A program made the translations under genes and the position numbers. From contig NZ_CP076538.1 of NCBI RefSeq assembly GCF_018885265.1, positions 930,001-994,000 of the forward strand: a DNA stretch of 64,000 bases, read 5' to 3'. Below, one piece after another: positions 51,728 to 60,195 of the stretch (position 1 is its first letter; each line of letters opens with the position of its first letter). Origin of the DNA: Amycolatopsis aidingensis (lineage in GTDB: Bacteria; Actinomycetota; Actinomycetes; Mycobacteriales; Pseudonocardiaceae). Under the pieces are notes generated by a model, which had not been told where the DNA came from, ran no database searches, and saw nothing but the letters and a program-made list of their open reading frames with translations.

Positions 51728-53113
51728 ATGACCGTGCTAGCCGAAGACCAGCACGCGGACGATACGGCGCGGCCCCGCAACGGAAGGTGGATCGACCACT
51801 GGGAGCCGGAGAACCCGGAGTTCTGGGAACGCACCGGGAAACGCACCGCATGGCGCAACCTCGGCTTCTCGATCCTGGCCGAGCACCTCGGGTTCAACGT
51901 GTGGATCCTGATGAGCATTGTGGTGGTCAGCCTCGGCGATGTCGGGATCAACTTCGGGGTGGGGCAGACCTTCTGGTTGCTGATCCTGCCCAACCTGGTC
52001 GGCTCGGCGCTGCGGGTGCCGTACACCTTCGCCATCCCGAAGTTCGGCGGCAGGGCATGGACCACGATCAGCGCCTCCCTGCTGCTGATCCCCTGCGTGC
52101 TGCTGGCGATCGCGGTCAGTACCCAGGCGCCGTACTGGTTCTTCCTGCTCACCGCGGCGACGATGGGCTTCGGCGGCGGCAACTTCTCCTCCTCGATGGC
52201 GAACATCTCGTTCTTCTTCCCGGAGGGCAAGAAGGGGCTCGCGCTCGGGTTGAACGCCGCGGGCGGCAACCTGGGCGTGGCGGTGACCCAACTGTTCGTG
52301 CCGATCGTGATCAGCATCGGCACCGGGGTCAACCTGGCCTACGCCGCGCTGATGTGGATGCCGTTGATCGTGCTGGCCGCGCTGTGTTCCTGGTTCCGCA
52401 TGGACAGCCTCACCTCGGCCAAACCGGACGGCCGCTCCTACCGGCTGGCCATGGCGAACAAGCACACCTGGATCATGTCCTTCCTCTACATCGGGACGTT
52501 CGGGTCCTTCATCGGTTTCTCGTTCGCCTTCCCTTCCCTTATCAAGATCAGCTTCGTGGAGTTCGAGGGCTTCGTGGCGCTGGCCTTCCTCGGCGCGCTG
52601 ATCGGCTCGATCACCCGGCCGCTCGGCGGCTGGCTTTCCGACCGGATCGGCGGGGCGAAGATCACCCTGAGCAACTTCGTCGGCATGGCGGTCGGCACCG
52701 TCGGCGTGCTGATCAGCGTGGGTACGCAGAGCTTCGCGCTGTTCTTCGGCTCGTTCATCCTGCTGTTCGTGCTCACCGGGATCGGCAACGGCTCGACCTA
52801 CCGGATGATCCCGACGATCTTCGCGGCCGAGGCGAGGCGCAAGGCAGGCGAGGAGAGTGCGGAGGTGGTCAAGTCGGCGAAGCGGCAGGCAGCGGCCGTG
52901 GTCGGGGTGGCAGGTGCGGTGGGCGCGTTCGGCGGGGTGCTGGTCAATCTGGTGTTCAAGTTCTCCCTGCAGGGCGAGGACAAGAGCCTCACCTCGGCGC
53001 TGATCGCGATCCTGGCCTACTACGCGGTGTGTGTCGGCACCACCTGGTGGTTCTACCTGCGCCGGAGCTTCGCGGTGCGGCGGGCGCCCAGCCTTGCCTA
53101 CGCGGGGGTGTGA
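51728..53113 (+). CDS. nasK: Nitrate/nitrite transporter (NarK/NasK-type MFS)
   Basis: A 461-residue MFS transporter with 12 predicted helices and a polar ~50-residue N-terminus. The nitrate signature motifs appear as GFGGGNFSSSMANISFFFPE (helix 4-5) and FVLTGIGNGSTYRMIPTIFA (helix 10-11). It probably brings nitrate into the cell. AAGGAG lies 6 bases before ATG 51728. It lies between nasC and nirB in the operon. Confidence 0.92.
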   Translation: MTVLAEDQHADDTARPRNGRWIDHWEPENPEFWERTGKRTAWRNLGFSILAEHLGFNVWILMSIVVVSLGDVGINFGVGQTFWLLILPNLVGSALRVPYTFAIPKFGGRAWTTISASLLLIPCVLLAIAVSTQAPYWFFLLTAATMGFGGGNFSSSMANISFFFPEGKKGLALGLNAAGGNLGVAVTQLFVPIVISIGTGVNLAYAALMWMPLIVLAALCSWFRMDSLTSAKPDGRSYRLAMANKHTWIMSFLYIGTFGSFIGFSFAFPSLIKISFVEFEGFVALAFLGALIGSITRPLGGWLSDRIGGAKITLSNFVGMAVGTVGVLISVGTQSFALFFGSFILLFVLTGIGNGSTYRMIPTIFAAEARRKAGEESAEVVKSAKRQAAAVVGVAGAVGAFGGVLVNLVFKFSLQGEDKSLTSALIAILAYYAVCVGTTWWFYLRRSFAVRRAPSLAYAGV

Positions 53114-53159
53114 CCGTCCGCCCGGCTGCACCAGCCCTGACCTGCGAGGGGAGTTCTTC

Positions 53160-53175
53160 GTAACACCGGTGCAAC
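53160..53175 (+). promoter_or_regulatory. Weak GlnR-like box upstream of nirB
   Basis: GTAAC-ACCGGT-GCAAC fits GTnAC-N6-GAAAC with one mismatch and lies 56 bases before nirB, in the only gap longer than 100 bases within the operon. It could allow extra nirBD expression under nitrogen control. Confidence 0.35.
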
Positions 53176-53231
53176 GCGCGGGCAGCAGCCAGGACATGAG
53201 CCATGGCGAGCATGAAGGCAGGAGGTAGCCG

Positions 53232-55748
53232 ATGAGTCGAACGCTGGTGGTAGCCGGGAACGGGATGGTCGGGCACCGCCTGGTGCGGACCTTGCGGGCG
53301 GGTGATCCGGAGGGATCCTGGCGGGTGATCGTGCAGGCCGAGGAGGGCCGCCCCGCATACGACCGCGTCGCCCTTTCGTCCTATGTAGACACCTGGGATG
53401 CGGAACGGCTCGCGCTGGACGGATCGGACCACGCAGGCGACGATCTGGTGCAGCTGCGGCTCGGTGACCCGGTGACCGGTATCGACACCGAGCGCAGGCT
53501 CGTCCGCACCGCACGTGGCCTGGAACAACCCTACGACGCCCTGGTGCTGGCCACCGGGTCCCGGCCGTTCGTCCCGCCGGTGCCGGGGCACGACCTGCCC
53601 GGCTGCTTCGTGTACCGGACCATCGAGGATCTGGACGCCATTCGCGCGGCGGCCGAGCGGGCGCGCGCGGTCAAGGGCAGGCCGGCCGCCATGGTGGTCG
53701 GCGGTGGGCTGCTCGGCCTCGAGGCGGCGAAGGCGTTGCGGGACATGGGACTCTCCCCGCATGTGGTGGAGATGGCCCCGCGCCTGATGCCGCTACAGGT
53801 GGACGAGGGTGGTGGCGCGCTGCTGCGCAGGCTGGTTTCCCAGCTGGACGTCACCGTGCACACCGGCACCTCCACGCAGGAGATCGGCGCCGACGGTGAC
53901 CGGCTGCTGGCCAGGCTAGGCAACGGCACCGAGCTGGACGTCGACCTGGTGGTGTTCTCGGCGGGGGTCCGCCCGCGCGACGATCTCGCGCGGGCTGGCG
54001 GCCTCGCGGTCGGCGAGCGCGGCGGCATCCTGGTGGACGATGCCTGCCGCACCAGTGCGGCGGACGTCTACGCGATCGGGGAATGCGCTGCCGTCGATGG
54101 CCGCTGCTACGGCCTGGTCGCCCCCGGCTACTCGATGGCCGAGCTGGTGGCGGCGCAGCTGCTCGGCGGGCGGGAGACCTTCCCCGGCGCGGACCTTTCC
54201 ACCAAGCTCAAGCTGCTCGGAGTGGACGTCGCCAGTTTCGGGGACGCACATGCCGCCACCGAGGGCGCGCTGGAGGTCGTGTTCAACGACGCGGTGTCCG
54301 GGACCTACAAGAAGCTCGTCGTCTCGGACGACTCCGCCACCCTGCTCGGCGGGGTGCTGGTCGGCGACGCGAGCGATTACGACCTGCTGCGGCCGCTGGT
54401 GGGCAGGAAGCTGCCGGCCGAACCCGCCGCGATCCTCGCCCCTTCCGACGGCGGTGGCGGGGTCGGGGTGGAGGCGCTGCCGGACGCGGCGCAGGTCTGC
54501 TCCTGCAACGCGGTGACCAAGGGTGCGATCACCGGCGCGATCCTGACCGAGGGTTGCGACACCGTCGGCAAGCTCAAGTCCTGCACCGGGGCGGGCACCG
54601 GCTGCGGCTCCTGCGTGCCGATGCTGAGCAAGCTGCTGGACTCCTGCGGGGTGGAGCAGTCCACCGCGGTGTGCGAGCACTTCAGCCAGTCAAGGGCCGA
54701 GCTGTTCGAGATCATCCAGGCCACCCGGATCAGCACCTTCAGCGAGCTGATCTCCCGGTACGGCACCGGGCAGGGCTGCGCGATCTGCAAACCCGCGGTG
54801 GCCTCGATCCTGGCGACGCTGGGCAACGGGCACATTCTCGGCGGGGAGCAGGCCACCCTGCAGGACACCAACGACCGGTTCCTGGCGAACATGCAGCGCA
54901 ACGGCACCTACTCGGTGGTGCCGAGGGTCCCCGGCGGGGAGATCACCCCGGAGAAGCTGATGGTGATCGCGCAGGTGGCCCAGGAGTTCGGGTTGTACAC
55001 CAAGATCACCGGCGGGCAGCGGATCGACCTGTTCGGTGCCACCGTGGACCAGCTGCCACGGATCTGGAAACGCCTGGTGGACGCCGGGATGGAGTCCGGG
55101 CACGCCTACGGCAAGGCGCTGCGCACGGTGAAGTCCTGTGTGGGCTCGACCTGGTGCCGCTACGGGGTGCAGGACTCGGTCGGGATGGCGATCGAGCTGG
55201 AGCTGCGCTACCGCGGGTTGCGCTCCCCGCACAAGATCAAGGCCGGGGTTTCCGGCTGTGCCAGGGAGTGCGCCGAGGCCCGTGGCAAGGACTTCGGGGT
55301 GATCGCGACCGAGAACGGCTGGAACCTCTATGTCGGCGGTAATGGTGGCATGCTGCCGCGGCACGCCGAACTACTGGTGTCCGATGTGGATGACGAGACG
55401 CTGATCCGGATCATCGACCGGTTCCTGATGTTCTACGTGCGTACCGCGGACCGGTTGCAGCGCACCGCCTCCTGGATCGAGGAGCTGGACGGCGGCCTGG
55501 ATCACCTGCGGGCGGTGATCGTGGACGACAGCCTCGGTATCTGCGAGGACCTCGAGGCCGCGATGGCCAAGCATGTGGAGAACTACACCGACGAGTGGCG
55601 CGGTGTGCTGGAGGACCCGGAGAAGCTGGAACGCTTCGCCTCCTTCGTGAACGCGCCAGGGTCCCCCGATCCTTCCATCTCCTTCCGTACCGAACGACAG
55701 CAGCAGGTGCCGGTGTTGCTGGGAGTGCCCGAGGTGGTGAGCAGATGA
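53232..55748 (+). CDS. nirB: Nitrite reductase [NAD(P)H] large subunit
   Basis: An 838-residue siroheme enzyme reducing nitrite to ammonium in the cytoplasm. N-terminal FAD/NAD domains (VVAGNGMVGHRLVRTL, MVVGGGLLGLEAAKAL, ADVYAIGECAAVDG), a BFD [2Fe-2S] domain (CSCNAVTKG, TGCGSCVPML), then the nitrite/sulfite reductase domains. The 4Fe-4S/siroheme Cys ligands are in SCVGSTWCRYGVQDS and GVSGCARECAEARGKDFGV. GGAGG lies just upstream of ATG 53232. The stop overlaps nirD (ATGA). Confidence 0.95.
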   Translation: MSRTLVVAGNGMVGHRLVRTLRAGDPEGSWRVIVQAEEGRPAYDRVALSSYVDTWDAERLALDGSDHAGDDLVQLRLGDPVTGIDTERRLVRTARGLEQPYDALVLATGSRPFVPPVPGHDLPGCFVYRTIEDLDAIRAAAERARAVKGRPAAMVVGGGLLGLEAAKALRDMGLSPHVVEMAPRLMPLQVDEGGGALLRRLVSQLDVTVHTGTSTQEIGADGDRLLARLGNGTELDVDLVVFSAGVRPRDDLARAGGLAVGERGGILVDDACRTSAADVYAIGECAAVDGRCYGLVAPGYSMAELVAAQLLGGRETFPGADLSTKLKLLGVDVASFGDAHAATEGALEVVFNDAVSGTYKKLVVSDDSATLLGGVLVGDASDYDLLRPLVGRKLPAEPAAILAPSDGGGGVGVEALPDAAQVCSCNAVTKGAITGAILTEGCDTVGKLKSCTGAGTGCGSCVPMLSKLLDSCGVEQSTAVCEHFSQSRAELFEIIQATRISTFSELISRYGTGQGCAICKPAVASILATLGNGHILGGEQATLQDTNDRFLANMQRNGTYSVVPRVPGGEITPEKLMVIAQVAQEFGLYTKITGGQRIDLFGATVDQLPRIWKRLVDAGMESGHAYGKALRTVKSCVGSTWCRYGVQDSVGMAIELELRYRGLRSPHKIKAGVSGCARECAEARGKDFGVIATENGWNLYVGGNGGMLPRHAELLVSDVDDETLIRIIDRFLMFYVRTADRLQRTASWIEELDGGLDHLRAVIVDDSLGICEDLEAAMAKHVENYTDEWRGVLEDPEKLERFASFVNAPGSPDPSISFRTERQQQVPVLLGVPEVVSR

Positions 55749-56068
55749 CAACGCCCGTGTGTCCGCTCGAGAAGATCGTTCCGGGAAGCGGGGTGGCGGC
55801 GCTGCTGCCCGGCGACGAGCAGGTCGCGATCTTCCGGTTCGCGGCTGACCAGCTCTACGCATTGTCCAATATGGACCCCTTCAGTGGGGCAGCGGTGCTG
55901 TCCAGGGGGATCCTCGGGGAGAGCGAAGGGGTGCCGTTCGTCGCGTCGCCGATGCTGAAGCAGCGGTTCGACCTGCGCACCGGGGTCTGCCTTGACGACG
56001 AGCAGGTCCGGGTGCGCAGCTATCCGGTCACCCTCGCCGAGGGCATCGTGCACGTGGGTTCGCCATGA
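55745..56068 (+). CDS. nirD: Nitrite reductase [NAD(P)H] small subunit
   Basis: A 107-residue Rieske-fold protein of NirD type (CPLEKIVPGSGVAALLPGDE, QVAIFRFAADQLYALSNMDP, RGILGESEGVPFVASPMLKQ). It lacks the Cys/His ligands of true Rieske proteins (normal for NirD), so it is probably structural for NirB. Start overlaps the nirB stop (ATGA), and its stop overlaps the next gene (ATGA). Corresponds to nasD in the A. mediterranei nomenclature. Confidence 0.92.
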   Translation: MTTPVCPLEKIVPGSGVAALLPGDEQVAIFRFAADQLYALSNMDPFSGAAVLSRGILGESEGVPFVASPMLKQRFDLRTGVCLDDEQVRVRSYPVTLAEGIVHVGSP

Positions 56069-57198
56069 CCGGTGAGCCTGCCATCCTGCCGCTGGCCGGC
56101 TTCTCGGTCGGGATCACCGCGGCGCGCCGGGCCGAGGAACTCGGTGCCCTGCTGGTTCGCAAGGGCGCGACCGTCCGGTACGGCCCGGCCATCCGGATCG
56201 TGCCACTGGCCGACGACACCGAACTGCACACCGCGACCCGCAGGCTGCTGGCCGAACCGGTGGACGCGGTGGTGGCGACCACCGGTATCGGCTTCCGCGG
56301 CTGGATGGAGGCCGCGGAGGGCTGGGGCGTCGGTGAGGAACTGCTCGGCAGGCTGCGTCAGACCAGCCTGCTGACGAGGGGCCCCAAGGCGAAGGGCGCG
56401 GTGCGCGCGGTGGGGCTTTCCGAGAAGTACTCACCGGTGTCGGAGAGCAACGCCGAGGTGCTCCAGCACCTGCTGGAATCGGGGGTGTCGGGGCAGCGGC
56501 TCGCGGTGCAGCTGCACGGTGAGCCGCTGCCCTACTTCGTGGACTCGCTGCGTTCGGCCGGGGCTGAGGTGATCGAGATCCCGGTGTACCGCTGGGTGGG
56601 GCCAGCCGACCCGGGGCCGCTGGACCGGTTGATCGACGCCGTGCTGGACGGCTCGATCGACGCGATGCCGTTCACCAGCGCGCCAGCGGCGGCGAGCATG
56701 CTCGCGATGGCGAAACGAACCGGGCGGCAGGCGGCGCTGGTGGACGTGCTCTCCCGGCGGGTGGTGGTGGCCTGCGTCGGCCCGATCACCGCGGGGCCGC
56801 TGGCCGCGTTCGGCATTCCCACGGTGCAGCCCGAGCGCTCCCGGATCGGTGCACTGGCGCGCACCCTCGGGCAGGCACTCGGCGACCGGTCCCCGCGGTT
56901 GCGGGTCGCGGGCCGGGACATCGAGCTACGCGGCCAGGCGGCCATTGTGGACGGTGAGTTGCGCGAGGTCGCGCCCGCGCCGATGGCGGTGCTGCGGGCA
57001 CTGGCCGAGCAACCGGGCCGGGTCGTCTCCCGGCGCAGGCTCACCGCTGCCCTGCCCGGCGGAGGCGAGGAACACGCTGTGGAGACGGCGATCGGCAGGC
57101 TGCGCACCTCGCTGGGGGAGGGCAGCCTGGTGCAGACCGTGGTCAAGCGCGGGTACCGGCTCGCCGTGGACCGGATGGAGGGAGCTGAGTCCGCGTGA
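56065..57198 (+). CDS. nnaR: NnaR-type regulator: uroporphyrinogen-III synthase fold fused to winged helix
   Basis: A 377-residue fusion. Residues ~1-260 have the HemD (uroporphyrinogen-III synthase) fold (GFSVGITAARRAEELGALLV, VVATTGIGFRGWMEAA, LAVQLHGEPLPYFVDSLRSA, DAMPFTSAPAAASML). Residues ~285-370 are an OmpR-type winged helix (PMAVLRALAEQPGRVVSRRR, EHAVETAIGRLRTSLGEGSL, VKRGYRL). The same fusion is NnaR in Streptomyces and mycobacteria (Rv0260c type), a nitrate/nitrite assimilation regulator that works with GlnR. Whether the synthase half is catalytic is unclear. It overlaps both neighbours by 4 nt. Confidence 0.88.
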   Translation: MTGEPAILPLAGFSVGITAARRAEELGALLVRKGATVRYGPAIRIVPLADDTELHTATRRLLAEPVDAVVATTGIGFRGWMEAAEGWGVGEELLGRLRQTSLLTRGPKAKGAVRAVGLSEKYSPVSESNAEVLQHLLESGVSGQRLAVQLHGEPLPYFVDSLRSAGAEVIEIPVYRWVGPADPGPLDRLIDAVLDGSIDAMPFTSAPAAASMLAMAKRTGRQAALVDVLSRRVVVACVGPITAGPLAAFGIPTVQPERSRIGALARTLGQALGDRSPRLRVAGRDIELRGQAAIVDGELREVAPAPMAVLRALAEQPGRVVSRRRLTAALPGGGEEHAVETAIGRLRTSLGEGSLVQTVVKRGYRLAVDRMEGAESA

Positions 57199-57929
57199 TC
57201 GTGCTGACCGCGCACGGTACCCGCGACCCCGCGGGCGCCGTGGTCACCGAGCGGCTGGCCGCCATGGTGCGGGCGCGCGGTTTCGAGGTGCGGGTGGCCT
57301 ACGCCGATGTGCGCGCCCCCGATGTGACCACCGTGCTGCGCGAGCTGCACGGCCCGGCTGTGGTGGTGCCTGCCTTCCTCGCGGCCGGGTACCACGTGCG
57401 CACGGATATTCCGGCCCAGGTGGCGGCCAGTGGCCATCGGGAGGTCACGATCGCGGAGCCGTTCGGCCCCGCCCCGGAACTGCTCGGCGTGCTGCATGAG
57501 CGGCTGGCGGCCGCGGGATACCGGAGTGCCGACGAGGTGGTGCTGGCCGCGGCCGGTTCGAGTGACCCGCGTGCTCTGTCTGATGTGGATCTAGCGGCGT
57601 GGGCGCTGGCGGAGCGACTGCACGTGCCGGTGCGGGTCGGTTACGTGGCCACGGCCAGCCCCTCGGTGGTGGCGGCATGTCAGGAGGCCGGTGCGGACGG
57701 TCGCCGGGTCGCCGTGGCGTCCTGGCTGCTGGCCCCCGGGCTGTTCCAGCGCAAGGTGACCCTGGCAGGCGCACAGGTCGTGGCCGAGCCGCTCGGTGCC
57801 CACCCCGCCGTGGTGGACCTGATCCTGCGCCGCTACACCGAAGCCGTGTCCGGTTCGAGATCGCCGTCCGCCCCGCTGACGGCTCGAACGTGTACCGTGG
57901 TCAGTAGCGGGCCTACCGATACCCGTTGA
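57195..57929 (+). CDS. Sirohydrochlorin ferrochelatase-like protein (CbiX/SirB type)
   Basis: A 244-residue two-repeat chelatase (MIVLTAHGTRDPAGAVV with the metal-site His, and a second half with EVVLAAAGSSDPRAL). PAVVVPAFLAAGYHVRTDIP contains the second expected His. It probably inserts Fe2+ into sirohydrochlorin to give the siroheme of NirB. In the second repeat the usual His before G-S-x-D is Ala (AAGSSD). GTG start overlaps the nnaR stop (GTGA). Last gene of the operon, in the nasF position. Confidence 0.85.
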   Translation: MIVLTAHGTRDPAGAVVTERLAAMVRARGFEVRVAYADVRAPDVTTVLRELHGPAVVVPAFLAAGYHVRTDIPAQVAASGHREVTIAEPFGPAPELLGVLHERLAAAGYRSADEVVLAAAGSSDPRALSDVDLAAWALAERLHVPVRVGYVATASPSVVAACQEAGADGRRVAVASWLLAPGLFQRKVTLAGAQVVAEPLGAHPAVVDLILRRYTEAVSGSRSPSAPLTARTCTVVSSGPTDTR

Positions 57930-57994
57930 GCGTACTGATGACCTCGGCGAAGGAGTAAATGCCGAGCCCGGTCTGCCACCTCTCTGGTGACCGT

Positions 57995-58011
57995 TCGAGA
58001 ACGGTTCTCGA
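57995..58011. promoter_or_regulatory. 17-bp palindrome upstream of the desaturase operon
   Basis: TCGAGAAC-G-GTTCTCGA is a perfect palindrome with 8-base arms, about 95 bases before the small ORF that leads the desaturase operon. It is a good operator candidate for lipid-responsive control; the regulator is unknown. Confidence 0.5.
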
Positions 58012-58105
58012 GTTGCCGAACCACTGGTCACGTCTGCTTACCAGGTCACCACGCCCGCTGCCACGACTTGGTGGTCGCACCGCGACCGCCCGACAAGGAG
58101 CATTC

Positions 58106-58285
58106 ATGTCAGTCCGTCATTCCCATTCGCCCGTCAGCAGGTCGAACGCCCCACCCGCGATGTTCAGCCACCCGCCGACCCAGTCTCCAGCGGCCCCGCC
58201 GGGGACCGGTGCCGCCGACGAGAGGGCGCGGCACGTCCGCTTCTCCGCCAAGCCGGCAGGCACGACGAAAGGCACCCATCGGTGA
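58106..58285 (+). CDS. Small ORF translationally coupled to the desaturase (59 aa)
   Basis: A 59-residue basic, Pro/Ala-rich protein (MSVRHSHSPVSRSNAPPAMF ... KPAGTTKGTHR). AGGAG lies 5 bases before the ATG, a better ribosome site than the desaturase has. Its TGA overlaps the desaturase GTG (GTGA). It may be a real small protein or serve mainly to load ribosomes onto the desaturase. No family recognised and probably disordered. Confidence 0.5.
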   Translation: MSVRHSHSPVSRSNAPPAMFSHPPTQSPAAPPGTGAADERARHVRFSAKPAGTTKGTHR

Positions 58286-59319
58286 GCGGGCAGGCCAGCA
58301 CCGCGACCAGGCACACCGCGGGCGACTACGCGGCATTGCTGAGTGAGGTTCGGGCCGCCGGGCTGCTGCGCCGTCGCTACGGCTACTACGCCGTCAAGAT
58401 CACTGCGAACCTGGTCGCCCTTTCCGGGGCCTGGGTCGCGTTCGCCTTCCTCGGCGACAGCTGGTGGCAGCTGATGATCGCCGCGTTCCTCGCAATCGTG
58501 TTCGCCCAGCTGGCGTTCATCGGTCACGACGCGGGGCACAAGCAGATCTTCCGGACCCGCAGGCCCAACGACATCGTCGGCACCGTGCACGGGGGCCTGG
58601 TCGGGATGAGCTATCGCTGGTGGATCACCGGGCACAACCGGCATCACGCGAACCCCAACCACGAGGAGCACGACCCCGACCTCGACATCCCGGCGCTGGC
58701 CTTCACCAGCAGGCAGGCCCGGCTCAAGTCGGGGTTCCTGCGCTGGATGGCCAAGCACCAGGCCGTGCTGTTCTTCCCGCTGCTGACGCTGGAGGGAATC
58801 AACCTGCACGTCTCCGGGATCAGGGCGGTCTGGCGAGGCGACACGAAGGCACGCAGGCTGGAAGGTGCGCTGCTGACCGCGCATCTCCTCGGCTACCTGA
58901 CCGCCGTGTTCCTGGTCCTCTCGCCCGGTGTGGCCGTGCTGTTCATCCTGGTGCACCAAGCCTTGTGGGGCGTGTACATGGGCTGCTCGTTCGCCCCGAA
59001 CCACAAGGGCATGCCGACGATGACCGGCCAGTCGGTGGACTTCCTGCGCCGTCAGGTGCTGACCTCCCGCAACGTCCGCGGTGGGCGGCTCACCGACTTC
59101 GTACTGGGCGGGCTGAACTACCAGATCGAGCATCACCTGTTCCCCAGCATGCCCCGGCCGCACCTGCGCCACGCCCAGCCGATCGTCCGGCGGTTCTGCG
59201 CCAAGCACGGCATTTCCTACAGCCAGACCGGCGTCCTGCGCTCCTACCGGCACGTACTGGAGCATCTGCACGACATGGGTGCCCCGCTGCGTGCAGCCGA
59301 CCGGGCGCGCGCGACGTAA
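58282..59319 (+). CDS. Membrane fatty acid desaturase
   Basis: A 345-residue integral-membrane diiron desaturase. The three His boxes are GHDAGH, GHNRHHANPNH and NYQIEHHLFPSMPRPHLR. Four membrane helices are expected (for example LVALSGAWVAFAFLG, AAFLAIVFAQLAFIG). The QIEHH third box places it with front-end/acyl-lipid desaturases like mycobacterial DesA3, which makes oleate from stearoyl-CoA, but no cytochrome b5 domain is fused. An electron donor reductase is not adjacent. GTG start overlaps the upstream ORF. Confidence 0.92.
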   Translation: MSGQASTATRHTAGDYAALLSEVRAAGLLRRRYGYYAVKITANLVALSGAWVAFAFLGDSWWQLMIAAFLAIVFAQLAFIGHDAGHKQIFRTRRPNDIVGTVHGGLVGMSYRWWITGHNRHHANPNHEEHDPDLDIPALAFTSRQARLKSGFLRWMAKHQAVLFFPLLTLEGINLHVSGIRAVWRGDTKARRLEGALLTAHLLGYLTAVFLVLSPGVAVLFILVHQALWGVYMGCSFAPNHKGMPTMTGQSVDFLRRQVLTSRNVRGGRLTDFVLGGLNYQIEHHLFPSMPRPHLRHAQPIVRRFCAKHGISYSQTGVLRSYRHVLEHLHDMGAPLRAADRARAT

Positions 59320-59328
59320 CCTGTAGCC

Positions 59329-59736
59329 ATGAGTGATGACGCCACGGCGGCGTCGCTGCACCGCGGGCTGGCGGGTTACCTGCGTGCGGTGGCCGGGGCC
59401 CTCGCGGTCCCGGCCGAGGCGACCTCGTTCGAGATCAGCGACACGGTGTCGGCCTACCTGGGCCTCGCCCGGCGCTGGAACCGGCGGCCGGAACGCGACC
59501 TGATGCTGGTGTGGAACGAGCGGTACGGCTGGGCGCTCGCCGTGGAACCCGAATCCGGCGAGCCCGGTACCGTGCTCAGTTACCTCCCCGACGAGCAGGT
59601 CGTCCCGGGACCCGCCACCGTCGCCCGGTTCGTCACCGAGGTCCTCGACGGCCACCGGACCGCCGAGCCGAGCCCCGGTCGCCGGCCCGCGATCACCCGC
59701 ACGAACCTCGCCGAGCAGCTCGCCAGGTACACCTGA
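59329..59736 (+). CDS. Hypothetical protein (DUF6292-like)
   Basis: A 135-residue soluble protein: LHRGLAGYLRAVAGALAVPA, RDLMLVWNERYGWALAVEPE, VLSYLPDEQVVPGPATVARF. The pattern resembles DUF6292 proteins found in several copies in Pseudonocardiaceae; this name is from memory of the pattern and is tentative. It follows the desaturase by 9 bases. No catalytic motif is seen. Confidence 0.7.
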   Translation: MSDDATAASLHRGLAGYLRAVAGALAVPAEATSFEISDTVSAYLGLARRWNRRPERDLMLVWNERYGWALAVEPESGEPGTVLSYLPDEQVVPGPATVARFVTEVLDGHRTAEPSPGRRPAITRTNLAEQLARYT

Positions 59737-59748
59737 CCGGCGACCGCG

Positions 59749-60195
59749 CTACCGGAAGCCGTCCTCGGCGGGTGCCGCCTGCGCTCGCTCGCGATACTCG
59801 ACCATCTGCTTCCAGTAGTACATCGTCAACGCCATCGAACCGGCGGCGGCGCCCGCGGCCGCGCCTGCCCTGTGCCTGCGGGCGGCGACCAGCGCGGCCA
59901 GCAGCAGCACGGAGCCGCCAGTGTTCACCAGCAGGGCCGCGTCCTTCGGCCGCTCGGTGATCCAGAGCTCCTCGCCGAGCATCGCGCGGGTGGCGAAGGC
60001 GCGTTCGTGCTTGGGCGGCGGGAACACCACGGCGTTGGCGACCATCCAGGCCGCCACCAGGCCGGCGTGACTCCACTTACGGGTCCACACCGGCACCAGC
60101 ACCAGCGGGGTGGTCAGCCAGCGGCTCCACGCGCTCAACGGGTTGGCGTGCCGGGCGAAGACCTTCCCGCGCAGCGTGGTGATCGTGCCGGGCAT
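59749..60195 (-). CDS. Hypothetical membrane protein (DUF6653-like)
   Basis: A 148-residue protein with three or four hydrophobic segments (LVLVPVWTRKWSHAGLVAAW, LLVNTGGSVLLLAALVAARR, AGAAAGAAAGSMALTMYYWK) and the conserved-looking HANPLSAWSRWLTTPLVL and VFPPPKHERAFATRAMLGE. This resembles DUF6653 proteins; tentative. ATG overlaps the MarR gene stop by one base (TGATG), so it is co-expressed with the regulator. Function unknown. Confidence 0.7.
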   Translation of the reverse strand: MPGTITTLRGKVFARHANPLSAWSRWLTTPLVLVPVWTRKWSHAGLVAAWMVANAVVFPPPKHERAFATRAMLGEELWITERPKDAALLVNTGGSVLLLAALVAARRHRAGAAAGAAAGSMALTMYYWKQMVEYRERAQAAPAEDGFR

